The position numbers and the translations under genes were made by a program. A stretch of 64,000 nt of DNA from Beijerinckiaceae bacterium (GTDB lineage Bacteria; Pseudomonadota; Alphaproteobacteria; Rhizobiales; Beijerinckiaceae). The first letter of the stretch is position 1. The number at the start of each line of letters is the position of its first letter. Location of the stretch: positions 62,001-126,000 of the forward strand of contig JAIETL010000023.1 in assembly GCA_019745195.1 (NCBI GenBank). Direction: 5' to 3'. Positions 25,365 to 32,531 of this stretch are shown in pieces. The notes under the pieces are model-generated. The model searched no databases, had not been told where the DNA came from, and saw nothing but the letters and a program-made list of their open reading frames with translations.

Positions 25365-26729
25365 TCAGGCCGCGCTGATGCGCGCCTGACCCGGCTCCGC
25401 CACGACGATCCCCGCCGCGCCGTATTCGCTCAGCTTGTTGCGCAGGGTCCGGATCGAGATGCCGAGGATTTTGGCCGCATGGGTGCGGTTTCCGAGGCAA
25501 TGGTCGAGCGTATCGAGAATGAGGTCGCGCTCGACATCCGACACCGTCCGACCGACCAGACCGCGCGTCATCGCCTCTGCCGTCTGCGCCACGCGCGAGG
25601 CGACATCGCGGCCATTCGCCGGCCCAAGGCCCTCGCCTTCGGGAGTCAGCATCGCATCCGCGCCGATCTCGACTCCTTGAGACAACAGCACCGCGCGATG
25701 CACCGTGTTCTCGAGTTCGCGGACATTGCCGCGCCATGAGTTGCCCAGCAGGATCTTGCGCGCCTCGGCCGAGACCGGCCGCAGCGGCAATCCGTTGAGT
25801 TCGGCGTATTTCCGGGCGAAATGATCGGCCAGGGCCAGAATGTCGCCCGGCCGCTCGCGCAGCGCCGGCAGGCGCAGATGCACCACGTTGAGCCGGTAGA
25901 ACAGATCCTCGCGGAAGGAGCCGTCGCGCACCGCATCACTCAAGTTGCGGTTCGAGGTCGCGATGATGCGCAGGTCGACCTTGACGGCCTGAGTTCCGCC
26001 GACGCGGTCGATCATCCGCTCCTGCAGGGCGCGCAGCAGCTTGGCCTGCAGCCGGACATCCATTTCGGAAATCTCGTCGAGCAGCAGCGTGCCGCCGCTC
26101 GCCTCCTCGAACTTGCCGATACGCCGGGCTATCGCGCCGGTAAACGCGCCCTTCTCATGCCCGAACAGCTCCGATTCGAGCAAATTGTCGGGGATCGCGG
26201 CGCAATTGACCGCCACAAAAGGCTTGTCCTTGCGCAGCGACTTCTGGTGCAGGTGCCGGGCGATAACCTCCTTGCCGGTGCCGCTTTCGCCGGTGACGAG
26301 CACGGGCGCGTCCGAGCGGGCGATCTGGGCCGCGAGCGCCACGACGCGCTCCATGGCCGGGTCGCGCCAGATCAGGCTCTGGCTATCGGCGGCGACCGCC
26401 TGCAGAACGGCTGCGATCAGTTCGGGATCGGGCGGGAGCGGCACATATTCGCGCGCGCCGGCCTGGATCGCCGCCACCGCCGCGCGCGCATCGGTCGAGG
26501 TGCCGCAGGCGACGATCGGCGTGCGGATGCGCTCTGCCTCCAGCGCGGCGACGTAGTGCGCGATCGGCTGGGCGACGTCGATCATCAGGAGATCGGCGCC
26601 CTTGGCCCGCAGCACGGCGAGCGTCTGCTCCAGGCTCTCGGTATGGGTGACGGCCGCCCCTTGCGAGACCGCGATGCGGGCCGCCGCGATGAGCTGTCCC
26701 TTGAGACCTCCGACGATGATGAGGCGCAT
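25365..26729 (-). CDS. flbD: Sigma-54-dependent flagellar regulator FlbD
   Basis: 454 aa. An N-terminal receiver-like domain ([28 protein letters not shown]) departs from classical receivers, as in Caulobacter FlbD. The AAA+ domain has Walker A GESGTGKE, the sigma-54 contact loop [10 protein letters not shown] and Walker [13 protein letters not shown], and [20 protein letters not shown] follows. A C-terminal Fis-type helix-turn-helix is [20 protein letters not shown]. It activates late sigma-54 flagellar promoters. It is the last gene of the fliF-fliG-fliH-fliN-flbD cluster. Confidence 0.92.
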   Translation of the reverse strand: MRLIIVGGLKGQLIAAARIAVSQGAAVTHTESLEQTLAVLRAKGADLLMIDVAQPIAHYVAALEAERIRTPIVACGTSTDARAAVAAIQAGAREYVPLPPDPELIAAVLQAVAADSQSLIWRDPAMERVVALAAQIARSDAPVLVTGESGTGKEVIARHLHQKSLRKDKPFVAVNCAAIPDNLLESELFGHEKGAFTGAIARRIGKFEEASGGTLLLDEISEMDVRLQAKLLRALQERMIDRVGGTQAVKVDLRIIATSNRNLSDAVRDGSFREDLFYRLNVVHLRLPALRERPGDILALADHFARKYAELNGLPLRPVSAEARKILLGNSWRGNVRELENTVHRAVLLSQGVEIGADAMLTPEGEGLGPANGRDVASRVAQTAEAMTRGLVGRTVSDVERDLILDTLDHCLGNRTHAAKILGISIRTLRNKLSEYGAAGIVVAEPGQARISAA

Positions 26730-26770
26730 GGTTCAGGTCTTTCCGCTTGAGATGTCGAGAGGCCGGCGGA

Positions 26771-27124
26771 TCATCCCCGGTCGGCCTTGATGATTTCGGT
26801 CATGGTCACGCCGAGCCGGTCCTCGACCACGACGACCTCGCCGCGCGCCACCAGCCGCTCGTTGACGAAGATGTCGATCGCCTCGCCGACGCGGCGGTCG
26901 AGTTCGATCACTGCGCCGGGCACGATCTGGAGCAGGTCGCCGACCGCGATCTTGGACGAGCCCAGCACGGCCGAGACGGTGACCGGCACGTCGAAGACCT
27001 GTTCGAGGTCTTCCGCCGTCTTGACCGGAACCGGGCCCGAGCGCGCGACCGAACCCTGGTCATTGTCGAAAGACAGGTCTGCCGGGTTCAGCGGCGGCAG
27101 GTTGAGATCGTTTTCGGAGCTCAT
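26771..27124 (-). CDS. fliN: Flagellar motor switch protein FliN
   Basis: 117 aa. An N-terminal linker is followed by the SpoA/FliN domain: FDVPVTVSAVLGSSKIAVGDLL, LQIVPGAVIELDRRVGEAID, VNERLVARGEVVVVEDRLGVTMTEI. It forms the lower C-ring with FliM and FliG, near the export gate, and takes part in rotor switching. It is 10 bp after fliH and 41 bp before flbD, in one leftward run. Confidence 0.94.
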   Translation of the reverse strand: MSSENDLNLPPLNPADLSFDNDQGSVARSGPVPVKTAEDLEQVFDVPVTVSAVLGSSKIAVGDLLQIVPGAVIELDRRVGEAIDIFVNERLVARGEVVVVEDRLGVTMTEIIKADRG

Positions 27125-27134
27125 GGCTTTTTCC

Positions 27135-27734
27135 CTACTCGACGATGCCGCGGAAACGGCCGGCCCCGAAGGCGCTTTCGACCGCCTGGTCGATCAGCTG
27201 TCCGAGCTTCGCCTGGTCGACGACGAAGCCGCCATCGGCCCATTCGATGCGCCCGTCGCCGGGGGCGATATCGGGCTCGCCGAGCACGACCAGCTTTCCG
27301 GCAAACCCCGTCTCGCGCGTCAGGCGGGCCAGCATTCCCTCGACGGTCTCGACAGACGCCTCGTTGACGCGGACCACGAGATGCGGCGCGAGCCGGGCAT
27401 GGCCGAGGCATTCGCGCACCGCGTTCTCGAGCCCGGCCATCGGCTTGTCGGCGAGCGCAGCCCCCGCCAGCCGGCGCGCCGTGCTGATCGCGACCTGGGC
27501 AGCCTGCCATTCGACCTCGTCGAGGCGTGCATGGTCCTGCGACGCCAGTCGCTCGATCGACTGCAGCAGCCGCGCGACGAGACCGCCGGTCTGGTCCTGC
27601 GCCTCCGCCCGCGCCTGCGCCAGCCCGGCCTGAAAGCCTTCGCTGCGGGCCTGGGCGACATCCGCTTCGCCGGCGGCGCGACGGCTGCCTTCGCGAAAAT
27701 CGGTTCCGAACATGAATTTCGTCGCGGCCGCCAT
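27135..27734 (-). CDS. fliH: Flagellar assembly protein FliH
   Basis: 199 aa. The N-terminal region carries A/Q/E-rich heptads (GFQAGLAQARAEAQDQTGG), and the C-terminal FliH/V-ATPase-E-like domain includes AISTARRLAGAALADKP, VVRVNEASVETV and GRIEWADGGFVVD. Alphaproteobacterial FliH is divergent from the enteric form, so the call rests on length, heptads, the WADGG segment and its place between fliG and fliN. It regulates the FliI ATPase. It begins 1 bp after the fliG stop. Confidence 0.82.
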   Translation of the reverse strand: MAAATKFMFGTDFREGSRRAAGEADVAQARSEGFQAGLAQARAEAQDQTGGLVARLLQSIERLASQDHARLDEVEWQAAQVAISTARRLAGAALADKPMAGLENAVRECLGHARLAPHLVVRVNEASVETVEGMLARLTRETGFAGKLVVLGEPDIAPGDGRIEWADGGFVVDQAKLGQLIDQAVESAFGAGRFRGIVE

Positions 27735-27735
27735 C

Positions 27736-28812
27736 TCAGTACACCAGCTCGTCTTCCGCGTTGCCCTTGGACAGGATGATCTCGCCCTTGTCCGCGAGTT
27801 CCTTGCAGAGCGCGACCATCTTGGCCTGCGCCTCGTCGATCTCCTTGAGGCGCAAGGGCCCGAGCCCCTGTATGTCGTCGGTCATGTTCTTGGCGGCGCG
27901 CTGCGACATCGCGCCCATGAAGAAGGTCCGCATCTCCGCGCTCGCGCCCTTGAGCGAGCGCGTGAGCGTGTCCTTGTCGACCTGGCGCATCAGCGTCTGC
28001 AGGCCGGCCGGATCGAGCTTGGAGAGATCCTCGAAGGTGAACATCAGCGCGCGGATCTTCGCGGCGGAGTCCTGGTTCGAGGCGTCGAGCGCCGAAAGGA
28101 AGCGGATTTCCGTCTGCCTGTCGAAGCCGTTGAAAATCTCGGCCATCATCTCGTGGGGATCGCGCCGCCGCGTCTGGGTCAGCGTCGCGACGAACTCGGT
28201 GCGCAGCGTGTTCTCGATATGGTCGAGCGCTTCCTTCTGCACCGACTCCATCCGCAGCATGCGGCTGACCACCTCGATCGAGAGGTCGTTGGGCAGATGG
28301 CGCAGCACATTGGCGGCGTGCTCCGCCCTGATCTTGGACAGCACCACGGCGATGGTCTGCGGGTATTCGTTCTTGAGGAAGTTCGCCAGCACGACCGCAT
28401 CGATATTGCCGAGCTTCTGCCACATGTTGCGGCCGGCCGGCCCCCGGATTTCTTCCATGATGAGCGCGACCTGATCGGTCGGCAGGATCTTCTCCAGCAG
28501 CGAGATCGTCCGGTCGAAGGAGCCCGTCACCGCGCCCGCACTCGAAAGCTTGCCGACGAAATCCAGCATCAGCCGCTCAACCTCGTCGGCATCGACCGTG
28601 CCCAGTTCGGCCATGGCGCGGGTGATGATGCGGATTTCCTCGTCGTCGAACTCGCTCCAGATGGTCCGGCCGTGCTCCTCCCCGAGCACGAGCAGGATCA
28701 CCGCCGCGCGCTGCGGCCCGGTCATCTCCGAGACCATGGTCACGCCGCGGCCATAGCCGGCCTCGGGGTCCCGCCCCTGATTGCGCGTCGCGATGGCGCG
28801 TTCGGCGTCCAT
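27736..28812 (-). CDS. fliG: Flagellar motor switch protein FliG
   Basis: 358 aa. The N-terminal domain starts MTGPQRAAVILLVLGEEHGR. The middle domain has EYPQTIAVVLSKIRAEHAANVLRHLP (the EHPQT-like motif), and the C-terminal domain MFTFEDLSKLDPAGLQTLMRQVDKDTL carries the charged torque helix. It links FliF to FliM/N and interacts with the stator. The ATG at 28812 is the natural start; the first ~25 residues are less conserved. Confidence 0.95.
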   Translation of the reverse strand: MDAERAIATRNQGRDPEAGYGRGVTMVSEMTGPQRAAVILLVLGEEHGRTIWSEFDDEEIRIITRAMAELGTVDADEVERLMLDFVGKLSSAGAVTGSFDRTISLLEKILPTDQVALIMEEIRGPAGRNMWQKLGNIDAVVLANFLKNEYPQTIAVVLSKIRAEHAANVLRHLPNDLSIEVVSRMLRMESVQKEALDHIENTLRTEFVATLTQTRRRDPHEMMAEIFNGFDRQTEIRFLSALDASNQDSAAKIRALMFTFEDLSKLDPAGLQTLMRQVDKDTLTRSLKGASAEMRTFFMGAMSQRAAKNMTDDIQGLGPLRLKEIDEAQAKMVALCKELADKGEIILSKGNAEDELVY

Positions 28813-28826
28813 GGCTCAGATCCCGC

Positions 28827-30509
28827 TCATGCCGGTGCTTTTTCGTGGATCCAGCCGCGCAGCACCGCGACCGAGTCGGCCGGATTCTGCGAGACCAGCG
28901 CGCCGATCTTTTCGACCGACTGCGCCTTGAGCTGGCCTTTGATCTGGGCGACGGCGAGCATCCGCTCGGAGGGGGCGTCCGCGCTCAACTGAGCGATTTC
29001 GGCCGCGCTGGCGCCGCCGCTGACGGAGGGAAAGCTGGCCGGATCGCCCGTGCCGCGCTCCTCGATCACCACCCGGCCCTCGCGCATGAAGGACGGCATC
29101 GCCCGCGACGGGGCATCGCTGGCAAGCACCTGCTTGAGCAGCGGGCGCACCACGACCATCAGGACGATCAGCGTCAGGAGCGAGATGACGCCGAGTTCGG
29201 CGAAGCGGACGATGTCCTCCTTGGTGAAGGACAAAAGCCGCTGCATCAGGCTTTGCTCGACGAGATCGGCAACGGTGGACGGGGCCTCCGCGAAGCGCAG
29301 ATTGACGACCTCGACCTTGTCGCCGCGCGCCTCGTCGAAGCCCATGGCGGTGCGCACGAGCTGGCCGATCCGCTCCAGTTCCTCGGGCGGACGGGGCGCA
29401 TAGGCCATCTCGCCCGCCGCCGACCGGGTGTAGGCGCCATCGACGAGCACGGCGACGGAGAGCTTCTTGATTCGCCCGCCTTCCAGCACCTCGGTGCGGG
29501 TCGTGCGCGAAATCTCGTAGTTCACCACCTCCTCGTTCTTGTTGGACGCGTCGCGGGGCGGCGTTGCGCCACCCTGGCCGCCTTGCGCGCCCGGCAGTTC
29601 GTTGCCGACCGTCACCGCGCCGTTCTGCTCCGTGGTGGTGGCGGCCTCGGTGCGGTTCTGGCTTGAGCGGACGACCCTGCTTTCCGGATCGAAGGTTTCC
29701 GAACGGCTTTCGACCCGGTTGGTGTCGAGCGCGGCAGAGACCTGCACGCGCGCCCGGCCATGGCCGACGACGCTGGCGACGATATCCTCGACCTGGGCCT
29801 TGACGCGCTTCTCGATCGACTGCTGGCGCTCCTCGACGCCAAGCCCGGCCATGCCCTGCTCGGCCTGCGCGCCATCGGCCAGCAGCCGGCCGCGCTCATC
29901 GACGATCGAGACGCGCTCGGGCTTGAGCCCGTCCACCGCCGAGGCGACGAGGTGGCGCACCGCCCGGACCTGGGCCGCGTCCAGCTCGCCGGCCAGTTTC
30001 AGCGCGATCGAGGCGCGCGGTGGCTCGCGGTCGCGCTCGAACAGGCGCTTTTCGGGGATGACGAGATGAACGCGCGCCGCCTGCACCCGACTGATCGAGC
30101 GGATGGTGCGCGAAAGCTCGCCTTCCAGCGCGCGCAGATGGTTGATGTTCTGGACGAAGGAGGTCGACGAGAAAGCGTCGCCCTTGTCGAAAATCTCGTA
30201 ACCGACGCCGCCGCCGGCCGGGATGCCCTTGCTGGCGAGATCGAGCCGCAGGCGCGGCACCACCGTCTTGTCGACGAGGATGGTCTGGCCGTCGCCGCGC
30301 AGTTCGTATTTGACGCCGCGCGTGTCGAGGTCCTTCAGGATCGCGCTAACGTCCTGATTGGACAGCTCCGAGAACAGCACGCTCATCGAGGGCTTGGACA
30401 TCTGCAGCATGACGAAGCCGAAGAAGCCGACGAGCGCGAGCGTCACCGCCAGCATGGCCGCCAGCCGGGCCGCGCCGAACTTACTGAACTGGTCGATGAT
30501 GCCGCTCAC
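28827..30509 (-). CDS. fliF: Flagellar MS-ring protein FliF
   Basis: 560 aa from GTG 30509 (an ATG at 30536 is the alternative). It has two membrane helices, LAAMLAVTLALVGFFGFVML near the N-terminus and ELGVISLLTLIVLMVVVRPLL near 435. Between them is the periplasmic ring region with RAARVHLVIPEKRLF, KPERVSIVDERGRLLAD and VQVSAALDTNRVESRSETFDP. The C-terminal FliG-binding tail ends VAVLRGWIHEKA. It is the first structural piece of the basal body. A CtrA-like box stands 78 bp upstream. The GTG start is preferred for the GGAACGGATGG upstream and the family opening SGIIDQFSKFG. Confidence 0.93.
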   Translation of the reverse strand: MSGIIDQFSKFGAARLAAMLAVTLALVGFFGFVMLQMSKPSMSVLFSELSNQDVSAILKDLDTRGVKYELRGDGQTILVDKTVVPRLRLDLASKGIPAGGGVGYEIFDKGDAFSSTSFVQNINHLRALEGELSRTIRSISRVQAARVHLVIPEKRLFERDREPPRASIALKLAGELDAAQVRAVRHLVASAVDGLKPERVSIVDERGRLLADGAQAEQGMAGLGVEERQQSIEKRVKAQVEDIVASVVGHGRARVQVSAALDTNRVESRSETFDPESRVVRSSQNRTEAATTTEQNGAVTVGNELPGAQGGQGGATPPRDASNKNEEVVNYEISRTTRTEVLEGGRIKKLSVAVLVDGAYTRSAAGEMAYAPRPPEELERIGQLVRTAMGFDEARGDKVEVVNLRFAEAPSTVADLVEQSLMQRLLSFTKEDIVRFAELGVISLLTLIVLMVVVRPLLKQVLASDAPSRAMPSFMREGRVVIEERGTGDPASFPSVSGGASAAEIAQLSADAPSERMLAVAQIKGQLKAQSVEKIGALVSQNPADSVAVLRGWIHEKAPA

Positions 30510-30586
30510 GCCGCCATCCGTTCCACAAGACCGCATGCGCCGCGCCGAGAAGCGGGCTCACTAGGCAAGTTTTTCCCGGTGCATGG

Positions 30587-30601
30587 TTAGCGTGGGGTTA
30601 A
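30587..30601 (-). promoter_or_regulatory. Candidate CtrA box upstream of fliF
   Basis: Forward-strand TTAG-CGTGGGG-TTAA, one mismatch from TTAA-N7-TTAA, 78 bp before the fliF GTG. It is the best placed of the four boxes and would drive the fliF-fliG-fliH-fliN-flbD run. Confidence 0.6.
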
Positions 30602-30714
30602 TTTCCGACGACACGCGGTAAACAATCTCGCCTTACCCCGGGGGCGTGATTGCATTGGCTCCACCGTCAGCAGCCGATGACAGCGGGATACTCACCACCG
30701 TCGGTCGTAAACCC

Positions 30715-30720
30715 TTGACA
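30715..30720 (+). promoter_or_regulatory. -35 hexamer of the brnT/antitoxin promoter
   Basis: A perfect TTGACA immediately before the TACGCTT palindrome. No convincing -10 is seen at 16-18 bp. Placement of the operator between the hexamers would give repression by the antitoxin complex. Confidence 0.5.
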
Positions 30721-30723
30721 AAT

Positions 30724-30738
30724 TACGCTTCAAGCGTA
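30724..30738. promoter_or_regulatory. Palindromic operator TACGCTT-C-AAGCGTA
   Basis: A perfect 7-bp inverted repeat with a single-base centre, 12 bp upstream of the brnT ATG and directly after TTGACA. BrnTA-type loci are autoregulated through palindromes here, so this is the likely antitoxin binding site. Confidence 0.65.
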
Positions 30739-30749
30739 GTTGATGCGTT

Positions 30750-31025
30750 ATGGAATTCGAGTGAGATCAAACGAAATCCGATACGAGTTTCGCCAGGCGC
30801 GGACTGGGGTTCGACTTTGCAGCTCTCATTTTCGAGGGCCGAACGATCGAAAAAGTCGATAACCGCCGGGATTATGGTGAAATCAGGATCGAGGCGATCG
30901 GCGAGATCGATGATGAGATTCTCGTCGTGATCTACACGGACCGGGAGACAGCACGTCGCATCGTTTGCGCCCGCCTCGCGAACAAGAAGGAGCGCGCGTT
31001 ATGGCTATCGTTCGCAAATCCTTAG
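30750..31025 (+). pseudogene. brnT: BrnT-family toxin with in-frame TGA at codon 5
   Basis: From ATG 30750 the frame reads MEFE, then TGA (30762-30764), then DQTKSDTSFARRGLGF and on through FAALIFEGRTIEKVDNRRDYG, EIRIEAIGEIDDEILVVIYT and RRIVCARLANKKERALW to a TAG at 31023. BrnT proteins begin F-E-W-D, so the TGA stands exactly where Trp (TGG) is expected. Everything after it is intact, which points to one nonsense mutation. No ATG, GTG or TTG lies soon after the TGA that would keep the conserved N-terminus. BrnT is an RNase-fold toxin that arrests translation. The antitoxin ATG overlaps the last 25 bases. Confidence 0.8.
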
Positions 31026-31348
31026 ACGAGATCAAGGCGAGTGCGCGCCAGATCGATCTCGCCAGGCTCCATGCGGCCACGGAAGGGGATATTCACCGTC
31101 ACGCCATCGAAGATGGACAGAACCCCGATGAGGAGCCGGGCGGCTATACTCCGGTTCTCCCGGCCCGAATGGTCAGAAAACAACTGGGCATGACGCAGGA
31201 GGCATTCGCGGCCGCGCTGAATATCCCCCTTGCCACGCTTCGCAACTGGGAGCAGGGCCGGGTCAGGCCCGACCCTGCGGCCCGCGCGCTCCTGACAATC
31301 TTCGCCAGAGAGCCCGACGCCGCGTTGCGTGCGCTGAAAGTGGCCTGA
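31001..31348 (+). CDS. Helix-turn-helix antitoxin paired with BrnT
   Basis: 115 aa. An N-terminal region with AIVRKSLDEIKASARQID and a Pro-rich linker leads to an HTH (MVRKQLGMTQEAFAAALNIPLATLRNWEQGRVRPDPAARAL) of the HigA/XRE type, rather than the ribbon-helix-helix of the founding BrnA. ATG 31001 has AAGGAG about 10 nt upstream and overlaps brnT by 25 bp. It is expected to neutralise BrnT and repress the locus through the palindrome at 30724. Since the toxin has a stop, the antitoxin may now be an orphan. Confidence 0.8.
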   Translation: MAIVRKSLDEIKASARQIDLARLHAATEGDIHRHAIEDGQNPDEEPGGYTPVLPARMVRKQLGMTQEAFAAALNIPLATLRNWEQGRVRPDPAARALLTIFAREPDAALRALKVA

Positions 31349-31362
31349 CGCCACGCTCCAGT

Positions 31363-31395
31363 ACAAAAAAAGACGCCGGTCGGCACGACCGGCGT
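31363..31395 (-). terminator. Rho-independent terminator of sciP
   Basis: AGACGCCGGTC and GACCGGCGTCT form a perfect 11-bp stem with a GGCAC loop. On the complementary strand a run of seven T follows. It lies 30 bp after the sciP stop and also separates the convergent antitoxin gene. Confidence 0.9.
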
Positions 31396-31424
31396 CTCGA
31401 TGGCTGCCGAAGGATGGCGACGGC

Positions 31425-31700
31425 CTACTGCCGGTAGTGCTGGATTCGCGTCGTGCGCAGCCCGGCGAGGCCGTGCTGGTCGATCGACATCTGCCAGCTT
31501 AGGAATTCATCGACCGTCAGCGTGTAGCGCTGGCAGGCCTCCTCGAGGCTGAGCAGCCCGCCGCGGACGGCGGCGACCACCTCGGCCTTGCGCCGGATGA
31601 CCCAGCGGCGCGTATTCATCGGCGGCAGATCGGCGATCGTCAGCGGACTTCCGTCCGGGCCGATCACATACTTCACCCGCGGTCGCAAAGGCTCGGTCAT
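31425..31700 (-). CDS. sciP: CtrA inhibitor SciP (DUF1153)
   Basis: 91 aa, starting MTEPLRPRVKYVIGPDGSPL and continuing DLPPMNTRRWVIRRKAEVVA, GGLLSLEEACQRYTLTVDEF and SWQMSIDQHGLAGLRTTRIQ. This is the whole DUF1153 helix-turn-helix protein. In Caulobacter SciP binds CtrA and prevents it from recruiting RNA polymerase, limiting CtrA targets to late predivisional cells. ATG 31700 is chosen over the 14-codon extension because the conserved family starts there. A TTAA-N7-CTAA pair is 54 bp upstream, as expected for a CtrA-activated gene. Confidence 0.95.
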   Translation of the reverse strand: MTEPLRPRVKYVIGPDGSPLTIADLPPMNTRRWVIRRKAEVVAAVRGGLLSLEEACQRYTLTVDEFLSWQMSIDQHGLAGLRTTRIQHYRQ

Positions 31701-31754
31701 GGTACACTCACACAACTCAACAGAGCTACTGAGGGTGAGCATAGGGGCGGCGCT

Positions 31755-31769
31755 TTAAGAATTGGCTAA
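31755..31769 (-). promoter_or_regulatory. Candidate CtrA box upstream of sciP
   Basis: Forward-strand TTAA-GAATTGG-CTAA, one mismatch from consensus, 54 bp before the sciP start. Its complement has the same TTAG-N7-TTAA form as the fliF box. Confidence 0.6.
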
Positions 31770-31798
31770 AACGAATCGGATGGCTGTCTGCATCGCGC

Positions 31799-32515
31799 TC
31801 AGAGGCTCGTCTGCGGGCGGACGACCGTCTTGACCTTGTCGATCGCGACGCTGATGCCGCCGATCTTCAGGAACGGCGTCGAACCGGAGAGATCGACGCC
31901 GTCGACCACGCCCTTGATCTCGGTCTGGGCCGTCACCGCCGTGCCCGATACGTCCCTGGCGTCGATCGTGATCGTGTACTCGCCATCGGCAGCCTTGGTG
32001 CCGACCGAGGTGGTGCCGTCCCAGCGATAGGTCTGCTCGCCGGCGGCAAGCGTTGCGCCGGAATAGGTCTGCACCACCGTGCCGGCCGCGTTCTTGATCG
32101 TGACATTGGCCGTCGCACCGCGCGGCACGGTGACCTTCCATTCCGCCGCGCCGCCCTTGAGCTGGGCCGCCGCGCCGTCCGCCGTGATTGTCGAGCCGAT
32201 GAAGCTGACGGCGTTCGTCGTGGTCGTCGCCTTGTTGAGCGTCAGCAGCGAGGCCAGCGTGTCATTTGTCTTGAGCTGCTGCTCGACGCCGGCAAACTGC
32301 ACGAGCTGCGCGGTGAACTGGTTGGTGTCGAGAGGATCGAGCGGGCTCTGGTTCTTGAGCTGCGTCGTCAGCAGGGTCAGGAACTGATCGAAATTGTTCG
32401 CGATCGAGGTCGTGGTGCCCGAGACGGTCGTGCTGTTGGTGGTCGCCGTGGAACTGCCGGCGTTCTGGAAGCCGGCGACATTGGCGGTGCTGGATGTGGT
32501 GGTGGAAACGGCCAT
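31799..32515 (-). CDS. flgD: Flagellar hook-capping protein FlgD
   Basis: 238 aa from ATG 32515, with GGAG 7 nt before it. An N-terminal Ser/Thr-rich stretch leads to the FlgD signature NNFDQFLTLLTTQLKNQSPLDPLDTNQFTAQLVQFAGVEQQLKTN (residues ~35-80). A C-terminal Ig/FlgD-like domain follows (AEWKVTVPRGATANVTI, YRWDGTTSVGTKAADGEYTITI). It caps the growing hook so FlgE can assemble. It lies 16 bp after fliK in the same leftward unit. Confidence 0.93.
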   Translation of the reverse strand: MAVSTTTSSTANVAGFQNAGSSTATTNSTTVSGTTTSIANNFDQFLTLLTTQLKNQSPLDPLDTNQFTAQLVQFAGVEQQLKTNDTLASLLTLNKATTTTNAVSFIGSTITADGAAAQLKGGAAEWKVTVPRGATANVTIKNAAGTVVQTYSGATLAAGEQTYRWDGTTSVGTKAADGEYTITIDARDVSGTAVTAQTEIKGVVDGVDLSGSTPFLKIGGISVAIDKVKTVVRPQTSL

Positions 32516-32531
32516 GGCGTGCTCCTGCCCG

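Noticed and set aside
30646-30930. Forward open frame across the brnT region
   Set aside because: It lies in another frame from the BrnT homology and shows no family resemblance; the BrnT frame with the TGA is the meaningful one.
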